DNA from: Bacteroidota bacterium
Lineage (GTDB): Bacteria > Bacteroidota > Bacteroidia > Bacteroidales > F082
DNA: 64,000 nucleotides
Direction: 5' to 3'
Assembly: GCA_016715945.1 (NCBI GenBank)
Contig: JADJXJ010000001.1
Coordinates: 2,418,001 to 2,482,000, forward strand
This document shows, in pieces, positions 35,112-43,712 of this stretch. Position 1 is the stretch's first letter. Every line of letters starts with the position of its first letter. Made by a program: the position numbers and the translations under genes. The notes beneath the pieces are model-generated. The model was given only the letters and a program-made list of their open reading frames with translations. It was not told where the DNA came from and ran no database searches.

Positions 35112-37559
35112 ATGAAGGTTTTAAAATTTGGCGGGACTTCGGTTGGCACCGCCGGAGCAATACGCAAGGTGGCCGAAATTGTCGGAGGACGCATATCGGA
35201 AGGCGTGCAGCCATTGCTGGTATGCTCAGCTATGGGAGGCGTGACCAACCAGCTTATCGGCCTGGCAGAGGCGGCAGGTGCACAGCAAAACTACGCCTCC
35301 GGCCTTCAGCAACTGGTGAGGAGGCACATGGACACCGCCGGTGAACTTTGTCCGGATGATACCGAACTGCGCAACGAACTGATCCGTCTGTTTGCGCGGC
35401 TCGAAAACCTGTTGCAGGGCATCGCAGCGGTGGGCGAGCTTTCGATGCGCACACGCGACCTGGTGATGAGCTTTGGTGAGCAGCTTTCGTGCCGTCTGGT
35501 AACCTCCTTTCTGCAACAGGCCGGCATCAATGCAGTGTTTACCGACAGCCGCAAACTGGTAATCACCGACAATCGTTATGGCCATGCTGCTGTAAACGAA
35601 CAGATTACCTATGACAATATCCGCCAGTGGTACGGTCATACCGCTCCGGCCGTTGCCGTGGTAACCGGCTTTATAGGAAGTACCGCCCAGGGACAAACAA
35701 CCACCATCGGACGTGGAGGCTCCGATCTGACAGCGGCCATTTTCGGAGCTGCATTGCAAGCCGAAGAAATAGAGATCTGGACCGATGTGGATGGTTTTAT
35801 GACGGCCGATCCGCGCCTGGTGCGCAATGCGTTCACCCTGAACGAACTCAGCTACAAGGAAGCCATGGAGCTTTCGTATTTCGGCGCCAAGGTGATCTAT
35901 CCTCCCACCATCATTCCTGCCATTGCCCGCAACATCCCGATCCGCATCAAAAACACTTTCAATCCTGCCCATTCCGGCACAGCCATCGTGCCCGAAGCAG
36001 CCGGCAATGGCAGCATCATCAAAGGCATCTCGTCGATCAACAAGGTGAGCCTGGTCAATGTGGAAGGCGGTGGTATGGTAGGCTTACGTGGTTTTGGTGG
36101 CAGACTGTTCGGAGGACTGGCCGAGGCAGGGGTCAACGTAATACTGATCACCCAGGCCAGCTCGGAGCATAGCATCAGCTTTGCAGTGGCTCCCGAAGAT
36201 GCCGCCCCGGCTCTGGATGCCATTCAAAAAACCTTCGCCTGGGAAATATCCACACAAAAAATTGAACCCCCCACCGCCGAACACAACCTGAGCATCCTGG
36301 CCGTGGTGGGCGAAAACATGCGCCGCACCAGAGGCCTGAGCGGCAAACTGTTTCAGGCACTGGGCCGAAGCGGGGTCAATGTGGTGGCCATTGCCCAGGG
36401 CTCATCCGAACTTAATATCTCGGTGGTCATCAGCGCAGCCGACCTGCCCAAGGCAGTGAATGCCGTGCACGATGCCCTCTTCCTCTCACCATACAAAAGC
36501 CTCAACCTTTTCCTTGCCGGCACAGGCAACATCGGCCGTGAGCTGCTGAGCCAGATTGCCGATACCAAAAAACACCTGCAACAGGAACACCATGTCAACC
36601 TCAGGCTGATGGGGCTGATCAACAGCCGGCAGATGCTGCTGGCCGAAGAAAACAGTTTCGACCCCTCGCAATGGCAGCAACTAATGGCCGAAAAGGGTCA
36701 AAAAGCTGACCTGCAGCACTTTGTGGAGCGCATCGTACAACTCAACCTGCCCAATTGCATCTTGGTGGACAATACCGGCAGCGCCGCAGTAGCTCAACAA
36801 TACGAAAGCCTGCTGCGCAACAATGTGTCGGTGGTGGCCTGCAACAAGCTGGGCGCCTCGGGCAGGCAGGAACAGTACGACAGGCTGCGGCAAACAGCCC
36901 GCAAACAGGGCGTGGATTTCCTCTACGAGACCAATGTGGGGGCAGGCCTGCCCATCATCAAAACCATGACCGACCTGCTGGCCAGTGGCGACAGTTTCCT
37001 GCGTATCGAAGCCATTCTTTCGGGAACCATCTCCTTTATCTTCAATACCTACCAGCCCGGCCGAAGCTTTGCCTCGGTGGTGCGCGAAGCCCGTGAAAAA
37101 GGCTTTACCGAACCCGACCCCCGCGACGACCTCAACGGCACCGACTTCCGGCGGAAAATACTCATCCTGGCCCGTGAAACCGGACTCAAGCTCGAACTCG
37201 AAGATGTGCACATCGAACAGCTCCTGCCCGAAGCCTGTGTGAAAGCCGAAACCGTCGAAGATTTTTTCCTTGCGCTCGAAGCTGCCGAAGACCACTTTGC
37301 ACGTCTGCTGGAACAAGCTGCTTCGCAGGACAAAAAACTCCGCTACATCGGCCTGATCGAAAACGGAAACGCCTCCATCAAACTTCAGATGGTTGGCCGC
37401 GAACATCCGTTCTTCAGCCTCGGGGGCAGCGACAACATTATCTCGTTTACCACCCTGCGCTACCGACACAACCCCCTAGTTGTCAAAGGTCCCGGTGCAG
37501 GCGCCGGCGTAACTGCCGCCGGAGTGTTTGCCGATATCCTCAGAGTAGGATACAAATAG
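35112..37559 (+). CDS. thrA: Bifunctional aspartate kinase/homoserine dehydrogenase
   Basis: An 815-residue fusion. Residues 1–~290 are the aspartokinase catalytic domain (MKVLKFGGTSVG at the start, TIGRGGSDLTAAIFG, EIWTDVDGFMTADPR). ACT domains follow at ~310–455 (VEGGGMVGLRGFGGRLFGGL, INVVAIAQGSSELNISVVI-type repeat). The homoserine dehydrogenase NAD(P)-binding motif FLAGTGNIGRELL and catalytic segments NVGAGLPIIKTM and EPDPRDDLNGTDFRRK fill the rest. It performs the first and third steps from aspartate to threonine and is probably feedback-regulated by threonine through the ACT domains. It is followed by thrB after a repeat-filled 237-bp gap. Complete and normal in length. Confidence 0.97.
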   Translation: MKVLKFGGTSVGTAGAIRKVAEIVGGRISEGVQPLLVCSAMGGVTNQLIGLAEAAGAQQNYASGLQQLVRRHMDTAGELCPDDTELRNELIRLFARLENLLQGIAAVGELSMRTRDLVMSFGEQLSCRLVTSFLQQAGINAVFTDSRKLVITDNRYGHAAVNEQITYDNIRQWYGHTAPAVAVVTGFIGSTAQGQTTTIGRGGSDLTAAIFGAALQAEEIEIWTDVDGFMTADPRLVRNAFTLNELSYKEAMELSYFGAKVIYPPTIIPAIARNIPIRIKNTFNPAHSGTAIVPEAAGNGSIIKGISSINKVSLVNVEGGGMVGLRGFGGRLFGGLAEAGVNVILITQASSEHSISFAVAPEDAAPALDAIQKTFAWEISTQKIEPPTAEHNLSILAVVGENMRRTRGLSGKLFQALGRSGVNVVAIAQGSSELNISVVISAADLPKAVNAVHDALFLSPYKSLNLFLAGTGNIGRELLSQIADTKKHLQQEHHVNLRLMGLINSRQMLLAEENSFDPSQWQQLMAEKGQKADLQHFVERIVQLNLPNCILVDNTGSAAVAQQYESLLRNNVSVVACNKLGASGRQEQYDRLRQTARKQGVDFLYETNVGAGLPIIKTMTDLLASGDSFLRIEAILSGTISFIFNTYQPGRSFASVVREAREKGFTEPDPRDDLNGTDFRRKILILARETGLKLELEDVHIEQLLPEACVKAETVEDFFLALEAAEDHFARLLEQAASQDKKLRYIGLIENGNASIKLQMVGREHPFFSLGGSDNIISFTTLRYRHNPLVVKGPGAGAGVTAAGVFADILRVGYK

Positions 37560-37591
37560 TGACGGGTGACGCGTGACGGGTGACGGGTGAC
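37560..37591. repeat. 7-bp tandem repeat (TGACGGG) after thrA
   Basis: About four and a half copies of TGACGGG (one reads TGACGCG) start at the base after the thrA stop codon. It is the first of three unrelated repeat families packed into the thrA–thrB spacer. Confidence 0.8.
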
Positions 37592-37628
37592 TATTAGCAA
37601 ATTTTTGATGTATATTTTTCGAAAACGC

Positions 37629-37663
37629 GAATCTTTGAATCATTGAATCAGGAATCTTTGAAT
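37629..37663. repeat. 35-bp direct repeat, copy 1 (thrA–thrB spacer)
   Basis: The unit is built from GAATC-TTT and GAATC-ATT words and ends in CTTTGAAT. It is repeated at 37727–37761 with one base difference. Between the copies lie loosely repeated CCCGCAACCC-like words. Confidence 0.8.
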
Positions 37664-37726
37664 TTTCGCCCCCGCAACCCGGAACTCTCTTCCCGTAACC
37701 CTCAACTCGCAACCCGCACCCCCCTT

Positions 37727-37761
37727 GAATCTTTGAATCATTGAATCAGGAATTTTTGAAT
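37727..37761. repeat. 35-bp direct repeat, copy 2 (thrA–thrB spacer)
   Basis: Second copy of the 37629–37663 unit, 34 of 35 bases identical, ending 35 bp before the thrB start codon. The repeats may affect leader structure or stability between the two genes. Confidence 0.8.
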
Positions 37762-37796
37762 AATTTACCTCCCTTTGAACCTCAAAAAGACTTTTC

Positions 37797-38738
37797 ATGT
37801 CCGACCAAAAAATCGCTGTTTTCGCACCTGCCACTGTTTCTAACCTCAACTGCGGTTTCGATGTGCTTGGCTTTGCCTTGCATGCGCCCGGCGACACCGT
37901 GGAGATGGAGCTCAACAACAGCGGAAAGGTAGAACTGGCCGGCATTACCGGCGATGGCGGCCTGCTGCCCACTGAGCCTGAACGCAATACTGCCACTGCT
38001 GTGGTGCGCATGTTTTTCGACAAACAAAAGCTTCCTTATGGAGCAAGAGTTTGGTTGCACAAGGGCATGCCGCTCAACAGCGGACTGGGCTCGAGTGCAG
38101 CCAGCGCCGTTGCCGCGCTGGTTGCCATAAACGCACTCACAGGCAACAAGATGAGTAAGGACGAGCTGTTGCTTCTGGCCATGGAGGGCGAGCGTCTGGC
38201 CTGCGGCAGCGCCCATGCCGACAATGTGGCGCCCTGCTTGTTTGGCGGGCTTGTGCTCATCCGCTCCTACGACCCTGTCGAGGTGGTTCAGCTGCCTGTT
38301 CCAGATGGTTTACATTGCATGGTGGTGCATCCACATGTGCACATCCCCACCCGCGAAGCCCGCGAGGCCATGCCAAAAGCCATCCCCTTGAAAACTGCTG
38401 TTGCCCAATGGGCCAACCTTGCAGGTTTTGTTTCGGCCTGCTACACCGGCGACCTGGGGTTAATGGGACGCAGCATGACCGACATGGTGGCCGAACCTGT
38501 GCGAGCGCCACGCATTCCCCTGTTCGATGACATGAAAGCCAAAGCCCTGAGCAGCGGCGCACTGGCTTTCGGCATATCCGGCTCTGGACCAACGGTTTTC
38601 GGTTTTTTCGCAACAGAGGCACAGGCAGCAGCCTGCGGGCACGAAACAGGTGCCATGCTCAGCCAGGCTGGCATAGGAAACGAATGGTACACCTCAGCAA
38701 TCAACCAGCATGGCGCCAGAATAATTGAATCGAGATGA
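37797..38738 (+). CDS. thrB: Homoserine kinase
   Basis: A 313-residue GHMP kinase. The N-terminal VFAPATVSNLNCGFDVLGFAL holds the substrate-binding region. The ATP-binding motif is PLNSGLGSSAASAVAAL around residues 97–113. The third motif near the C-terminus reads GALAFGISGSGPTVFGFFAT. It phosphorylates homoserine with ATP to give O-phosphohomoserine. The stop overlaps the thrC start by 4 bases (ATGA), so the two are translationally coupled. The separation from thrA by repeats is unusual for this operon. Confidence 0.96.
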   Translation: MSDQKIAVFAPATVSNLNCGFDVLGFALHAPGDTVEMELNNSGKVELAGITGDGGLLPTEPERNTATAVVRMFFDKQKLPYGARVWLHKGMPLNSGLGSSAASAVAALVAINALTGNKMSKDELLLLAMEGERLACGSAHADNVAPCLFGGLVLIRSYDPVEVVQLPVPDGLHCMVVHPHVHIPTREAREAMPKAIPLKTAVAQWANLAGFVSACYTGDLGLMGRSMTDMVAEPVRAPRIPLFDDMKAKALSSGALAFGISGSGPTVFGFFATEAQAAACGHETGAMLSQAGIGNEWYTSAINQHGARIIESR

Positions 38739-40030
38739 AATACTACTCCACGCGCGATACCCAACACCTCCACCCGGCAACTTTTGATGCCGCAGTACTG
38801 CACGGGCTTGCCCCCGACGGAGGCCTGTACCTGCCGGAAAACATACCATCGGCCGGCCCGACTTTCGCAAAAAACTATGATGGTCTGCCAGAACTTGCTG
38901 CAGAGATGCTATGGCCTTTTGTCAGCGAACACATTGGCAGACAAGAGCTTAAACTGCTTTGCGGGGAAGTCTTCAGTTTTCCTCTTCCGCTGGTACAGCT
39001 CGGCGAAAAGCTTTTCAGCCTCGAGCTTTTTCATGGCCCGACCCTGGCCTTCAAAGACTTTGGCGCGCGTTTCATGGCGCGGGTGCTGAGCCATATTGCT
39101 CAACAAAAAGGCCGCGAGATAAGGGTTGTTGTGGCCACCTCGGGCGATACCGGAAGCGCCGTTGCTGCCGGTTTCTTTAAAGTTCCGGGCATCAGGGTAT
39201 TCATCCTCTACCCAAGAGGCAGGGTGAGCCCGGGGCAACAAAAACAACTCACCACCTGGGGCCACAACATCACTGCCCTCGAAATCGAAGGCAGCTTCGA
39301 CGATTGCCAGCGGCATGTGAAGCAACTGCTTTCGCAACATAACGACAACAATTTTCTGATCACCTCGGCCAACAGCATCAACATTGCACGGCTGTTGCCA
39401 CAAATGGTGTATTATGCTGCTGCCGGCATTCAACTGGGCGGAAAGCAGGTGGTATTCAGCGTTCCGAGCGGCAATTTTGGCAACCTCACCGCCGGACTGA
39501 TGGCGGCCCGCATGGGCATGCCTGCTACGCATTTTGTGGCCGCAACCAACATCAACGATGTGGTGCCGGAATACCTGCTCAGCGGAGCATTCAAACCGCG
39601 GCCATCGGCCAGCACCCTGAGCAATGCCATGGATGTGGGCAATCCGAGCAATTTCGAGCGCATGCTGCACCTCTACGGCAACAGCCCGGAACGTATGAAA
39701 AACCACATCAGTGGCATGGGATTCACCGACCGTCAAACCCTCGACGGTATGAGGGAGCTTTACGAACGCTATGGTTATGTGGCCGACCCCCATGGCGCCA
39801 TTGGATACCTTGGTGCCAGACACTTTGCTCAAAAATTTCCGGAAGCCGCTTTTGTGTTCCTCGAAACGGCCCACCCGGCTAAATTCCCTGATGCTGTAAA
39901 ACAGGCCATCGGCATGGAGGCAGAAGTTCCAGAAAGGCTGGCAGAGTTTTTCAAAAAACCAGAAAACCCCATCCGGCTACCAAACGACTATAACAAAGTA
40001 AAGGAAGCAGTATATAATTACCGTGGTTAA
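38735..40030 (+). CDS. thrC: Threonine synthase
   Basis: A 431-residue PLP enzyme of the E. coli-type threonine synthase branch. The N-terminal domain opens MKYYSTRDTQHLHPATFDAAVLHGL, with APDGGLYLP nearby. The PLP lysine lies in FHGPTLAFKDFGARF. VVVATSGDTGSAVAAGF gives the phosphate-binding loop. The C-terminus VPERLAEFFKKPENPI is normal. It converts O-phosphohomoserine to threonine, completing the aspartate-to-threonine operon. No terminator is evident after the stop. Confidence 0.97.
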   Translation: MKYYSTRDTQHLHPATFDAAVLHGLAPDGGLYLPENIPSAGPTFAKNYDGLPELAAEMLWPFVSEHIGRQELKLLCGEVFSFPLPLVQLGEKLFSLELFHGPTLAFKDFGARFMARVLSHIAQQKGREIRVVVATSGDTGSAVAAGFFKVPGIRVFILYPRGRVSPGQQKQLTTWGHNITALEIEGSFDDCQRHVKQLLSQHNDNNFLITSANSINIARLLPQMVYYAAAGIQLGGKQVVFSVPSGNFGNLTAGLMAARMGMPATHFVAATNINDVVPEYLLSGAFKPRPSASTLSNAMDVGNPSNFERMLHLYGNSPERMKNHISGMGFTDRQTLDGMRELYERYGYVADPHGAIGYLGARHFAQKFPEAAFVFLETAHPAKFPDAVKQAIGMEAEVPERLAEFFKKPENPIRLPNDYNKVKEAVYNYRG

Positions 40031-40099
40031 ATGCTCCTCCAGCCTCAGGCCGTCAAAGCCTGTTATGTGAATATTACCTGAGTGTGCAAGATTACTTTA

Positions 40100-40723
40100 T
40101 TAATGCGCATTTGAATTAAAGGCTCTCACAGCTGCAATAATTTTACTTTTTACATCACTCCAGCTCAATTGTCCGAAAACATGAGGCAAAGGTTCGGCTT
40201 CTGCGTCATCAAAATATGTGAGGCTTTTAAGCACCAGAAAAACTGAGCCGTCGGGGTATTTCTTATTGTATAAATCAAGCATCCGGGATAATGAGAAATA
40301 ATCCAGCAAATAGTATATATCAATGAAATCTTTAATACTCCCTCTGCCGGTTATTGCTGCCATCTTCATTGCAGCGATATCCTGAAGGCCTGCAAGCCGG
40401 ATTTGACCGATCTGAACCGTGTTTTCGAGCCATTTGTAGGAATAATTGACAAAATCAACCTTGATGTTGTTGATGATAAAGATATTGATGTTTTTTGACC
40501 TTTTTAAAACAGTTATATTTTCAACTTCCGAAAACAATTCGTCAGTATCAAGATCATCGAAATTAATGCTTCCAAAAAAATCCAGGTCAACTGATTTTCG
40601 ATGACCAATCTGCAGGGCAAGCGCCGTTCCACCAACAAGCCTCATATTACTGAGCAAAGGTTTTTGCATCAGCAAGATCAGAAGTTCCAATGTTTGGGAG
40701 TCGATTGTTGAAATGTGTAACAT
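40100..40723 (-). CDS. Nucleotidyltransferase, AbiEii/AbiGii toxin family
   Basis: A 207-residue protein with the nucleotidyltransferase fold of AbiEii-type toxins: LVGGTALALQIGHRKSVDLDFFG near residues 31–53 holds the GG-T/S and DLD metal-binding pattern, and KVDFVNY supplies the later acidic residue. The C-terminal half is helical and includes the AAMKMAAITGRGSIKDFIDIYYLL segment typical of the family. AbiEii toxins transfer nucleotides to tRNA or other targets in abortive phage defence. The start overlaps the upstream DUF6922 gene by 46 bp. It is more AT-rich than thrC and probably acquired. Confidence 0.85.
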   Translation of the reverse strand: MLHISTIDSQTLELLILLMQKPLLSNMRLVGGTALALQIGHRKSVDLDFFGSINFDDLDTDELFSEVENITVLKRSKNINIFIINNIKVDFVNYSYKWLENTVQIGQIRLAGLQDIAAMKMAAITGRGSIKDFIDIYYLLDYFSLSRMLDLYNKKYPDGSVFLVLKSLTYFDDAEAEPLPHVFGQLSWSDVKSKIIAAVRAFNSNAH

Positions 40724-40983
40724 CTGAATTCTGTAATTGGAATATTCGTTAGCGCAGAAATAAATGATACCGCCTTTGGATCGAGCTCGCGAAAAGTTAT
40801 TGCAACCCGGGAAATTTCGTCAAGTCCGTAGTATTTCTTCAGCAATTGCCAGTCATCCAATTTACCGTACTCTAAAATTTGCTTAATGATATATGCTTTA
40901 TGCGCATCAAGGCTGAGTGCATTTCGGTCAACATCCCAGAACAGATGTTTTGAGAATTGGGATATAGAAAATTCCTTCTCCAT
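40678..40983 (-). CDS. DUF6922-type protein, likely antitoxin partner
   Basis: I chose the ATG at 40983 (MEKEFSISQFSKHLFWDVD), giving 101 residues. An in-frame TTG lies four codons upstream. The protein is small and reads like the DUF6922 family (HLFWDVDRNALSLDAHKAYIIKQILEYGKLDDWQLLKKYYGLDEI), which commonly precedes AbiEii-like genes in Bacteroidota. It overlaps the toxin-like gene, as in toxin–antitoxin operons. No classic DNA-binding motif is clear. The antitoxin role is inferred from position. Confidence 0.75.
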   Translation of the reverse strand: MEKEFSISQFSKHLFWDVDRNALSLDAHKAYIIKQILEYGKLDDWQLLKKYYGLDEISRVAITFRELDPKAVSFISALTNIPITEFRCYTFQQSTPKHWNF

Positions 40984-41181
40984 GGCTTCGTACAAAGCTA
41001 ATCAAATGCCTTTATCTGATTAAAGCGTCCACCGTCGTTGGGCAAACATTGCACGCCGGGCATCTTACACTGCCTGTTATTGCGCATTTATCAAAGGTCA
41101 ACGTCAAAGATAGATGTTGTATTTTGTTGTATAAAACATCGTCAACGGGCTTGATGATTGACAAAACAAGTCACATCAACC

Positions 41182-43101
41182 TTACAACCTCAACGGGAAA
41201 ACCTGATTTTTTTCGAGAAATTCCATCACCCGTGCAATGTTTTCTGACATGTTTTCGGGCATGAGACTTAGTGCCGGAGATACCGGCACTTCGTAGGGTT
41301 CGTCCACACCAGGCAAAAAGCGGAGCTCACCCTTTTCGGCCAGTTCGTAGAGTTCGGGCTTGTTGTTGCGGCAATAATCCAGTGTCGCATCCATATAAAT
41401 CAGGTGGAATCGGTCTTTGCCAATGATTTCGGCCAGTTGGCCGCGCACCTGTTCGCGGGGCGAGATGAACGAACAGATAGTGATGATGCCCTGGTCGTTG
41501 AGGATGCGGCACACGTGGGCCACCCGTCGCATCTGCTCGGCACGTCCGGCCGGACTGAAGTCGAGCTCGCGGTTCAGGCCCGAGCGTGCTGTGCTTCCGT
41601 CCACCATCACCACGGTGGCTCCGGCATCGAAGAGATGTTTTTCGAGCGAATAGGCCAGCACATTTTTGCCGCTGCCGTGCAGGCCGGTGATCCAGATGGT
41701 GGCACCGCGCTGGTGATAGCGTTGTTCGAGTTCCTGCCGGCTGATGAGGCTGCGGCCCTGGTCGATCAGCCTTTTGGCTTCGGGATCTACCAGGCGCGAA
41801 GGCAGGTCGCTCGGGTTGAGCTTGTCGATGATCATCCCCACTGCCGAGGTGTTGTGCGTGATGGGGTCGATGAGGATAAAGGCTCCCGTGCTGCGGTTGC
41901 GGTGATACGGATCAAAGAGCAAAGGCTTGGCCGCAGTGATTACCACCCTGCCGATTTCGTTGAGCGACAGCGCTTTGGTTTCGTGCTGCTCCAAAGTGTT
42001 CACATCCACGCGGTAGCGGATCTGGTCGATGTGCGCACGGGTGGTATTGTTGGCATGTTTAATAAAAAACTGGGTGAAGGGGTCCATCGGTTTTTCGTCC
42101 ATCCACACCAGCATGGCTTCGAACTGGCGTTCCACCCTGGGCTGGTTGTTGGGATGCACCAGCATTTCGCCCCGCGAGATGTCGATTTCGTCGGCCAGGG
42201 TAAGTGTGATGCTTTGGGGAGGAAAAGCATACTCCAGGTCGCCATCCGGCCCGATGATGCGTGTCACGGTAGAGGTTTTGCGCGAGGGCAGGGCCATCAC
42301 CTGATCGCCACGGCGCACAATACCTGAGGCCATCTTGCCGGCAAAACCCCGGAAGCCCAGGTCGGGACGAAGGACCAGCTGCACCGGAAAACGAAAGTCT
42401 TCAAAATTGCGGTCGGAGCTCACATGCACCGTCTCGAGATAATGCAACAGGCTCTTGCCTTTATACCAGGGCATGCGGTCGGAATTTTCGACCACATTGT
42501 CGCCTTTCAGGGCCGAAAGGGGGATAAAATAGATGTCGGGCAACGACAGCCGCGTGACAAAACGTTTGTAGTCGTCGCAGATTTTTTCGAAAACTTCCTC
42601 GCTGTAGTCCACCAGGTCCATCTTGTTCACAGCCAGCACCACATGGCGGATGCCCAGCAACGACACAAGAAAAGTATGCCGGCGGGTTTGTGTAATCACG
42701 CCTTTGCGCGCATCCACCAGGATGATGGCCAGGTTGGCCGTGCTGGCCCCGGTAACCATATTGCGGGTATATTGCTCATGGCCGGGCGTATCGGCAATGA
42801 TGAACTTGCGTTTGTTGGTCGAAAAGTAACGGTAGGCCACATCAATGGTGATGCCCTGTTCGCGCTCGGCCTGCAAACCATCGAGCAGCAAGGCATAGTC
42901 GGTTTCGTCGCCGGCATGGCCAATGCGCTTGCTGTCGCGCTCCAGGGCCATGAGCTGGTCTTCGTAAATCTTTTTGCTGTCGAAAAGCAGCTTGCCAATC
43001 AGGGTCGATTTTCCGTCGTCAACCGATCCGGCCGTCAAAAACCGCAGCAGGTCTTTCTGCTGATCCTGATCAAGGAAGGAGGAAATGGAGCGGGAGTGCA
43101 T
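41182..43101 (-). CDS. cysN: Sulfate adenylyltransferase subunit 1 fused to degenerate APS kinase (CysN/CysC)
   Basis: A 639-residue fusion. Residues ~18–440 are the CysN GTPase: P-loop AGSVDDGKST (G25–T33), switch GITIDVAYRYF, DTPGHEQYTRN and NKMDLVD, followed by EF-Tu-like beta domains. With CysD it makes APS from sulfate and ATP, driven by GTP. Residues 466–639 are an APS-kinase-like domain with P-loop GLHGSGKN at 473–480, where the consensus GKS/GKT is replaced by GKN. The substrate motif, usually DGDN..R.GLN, reads DGSTARSGLN. The second domain may be weak, altered or inactive. The start codon touches a 3×50-bp repeat array, which fills the place where the leader should be. Confidence 0.92.
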   Translation of the reverse strand: MHSRSISSFLDQDQQKDLLRFLTAGSVDDGKSTLIGKLLFDSKKIYEDQLMALERDSKRIGHAGDETDYALLLDGLQAEREQGITIDVAYRYFSTNKRKFIIADTPGHEQYTRNMVTGASTANLAIILVDARKGVITQTRRHTFLVSLLGIRHVVLAVNKMDLVDYSEEVFEKICDDYKRFVTRLSLPDIYFIPLSALKGDNVVENSDRMPWYKGKSLLHYLETVHVSSDRNFEDFRFPVQLVLRPDLGFRGFAGKMASGIVRRGDQVMALPSRKTSTVTRIIGPDGDLEYAFPPQSITLTLADEIDISRGEMLVHPNNQPRVERQFEAMLVWMDEKPMDPFTQFFIKHANNTTRAHIDQIRYRVDVNTLEQHETKALSLNEIGRVVITAAKPLLFDPYHRNRSTGAFILIDPITHNTSAVGMIIDKLNPSDLPSRLVDPEAKRLIDQGRSLISRQELEQRYHQRGATIWITGLHGSGKNVLAYSLEKHLFDAGATVVMVDGSTARSGLNRELDFSPAGRAEQMRRVAHVCRILNDQGIITICSFISPREQVRGQLAEIIGKDRFHLIYMDATLDYCRNNKPELYELAEKGELRFLPGVDEPYEVPVSPALSLMPENMSENIARVMEFLEKNQVFPLRL

Positions 43102-43250
43102 GGTACTAGGTTCTAGGTGCTGGTTACTTGGTAAATGTCGTATTATTCAATGGTACTAGATTCTGGGTTCTGGGTGCTTGGTACATGTCGTATTTTTCTA
43201 TGGAACTGGGTTCCAGGTTTTGGTTACTTGATACATATCGAATATGAAGT
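43101..43250. repeat. Three 50-bp tandem repeats abutting the cysN start codon
   Basis: Three head-to-tail 50-bp units (43101–43150, 43151–43200, 43201–43250). Each begins TGGtACTaGg and contains a CTTGgTACATgTCG-like core; the third is the most diverged. The first unit starts with the last base of the cysN start codon, so these repeats form its 5' leader. The G-rich side is the plus strand, opposite in orientation to the array at 43713–43769. Confidence 0.85.
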
Positions 43251-43307
43251 ATAAATTAAACGAACAGTATTGTGCTTATGTAGAGATAATTTCACCTACT
43301 TAGCCTA

Positions 43308-43676
43308 TTAAAATTTATTCCACTCATTTTCAACATACTGAATATACTTGTTAATTTTCCTGCCGAGCATTTCATAAGATTCCAATAGATCCTCCCACGC
43401 TGTTTGCTCGGGATATAATTGATTTATCATCATAATATGGCTGATACACTCGTCGCCGGAGGCAAGGGCGTTCGTCAGAAATTTAATAAAATCCTGCTTG
43501 TAACGTCTTCGTCCGTAACCTTCAGCAATCTGAGCATAAATACTTTTCGATGAGCGTCTGATTTGACTGCCTAATTCAAATTTCTCATAGGCTGGCAACT
43601 GTAAACTCATTTTATGCACGCTCACTGCCAGGTCGAACGAAATTCTGAATATCTCAAGATCCTTATATCCAGCCAT
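43308..43676 (-). CDS. Four-helix bundle protein (23S rRNA IVP/bAvd-like)
   Basis: A 122-residue helical protein of the four-helix-bundle family (TIGR02436), once called S23 or intervening-sequence protein. Recognisable segments are YKDLEIFRISFDLAVSV at the start, ELGSQIRRSSKSIYAQIAEGYGR with the basic, conserved RRS..I..NIAEG-type motif, and FLTNALASGDECISHI. Relatives include the Avd accessory protein of diversity-generating retroelements, which binds nucleic acid. No reverse transcriptase or variable repeat is present nearby. The gene lies inside the cys operon, flanked by inverted repeat arrays. Its AT content is higher than that of cysD or cysN. The function here is unknown. Confidence 0.88.
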   Translation of the reverse strand: MAGYKDLEIFRISFDLAVSVHKMSLQLPAYEKFELGSQIRRSSKSIYAQIAEGYGRRRYKQDFIKFLTNALASGDECISHIMMINQLYPEQTAWEDLLESYEMLGRKINKYIQYVENEWNKF

Positions 43677-43712
43677 TTAGAACTAATTTATGGAATTTAC
43701 CTTTGCCTTCAA

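Noticed and set aside
43308..43676. Diversity-generating retroelement (Avd-like protein)
   Set aside because: The fold family matches Avd, but there is no reverse transcriptase, template repeat or variable target in the window.
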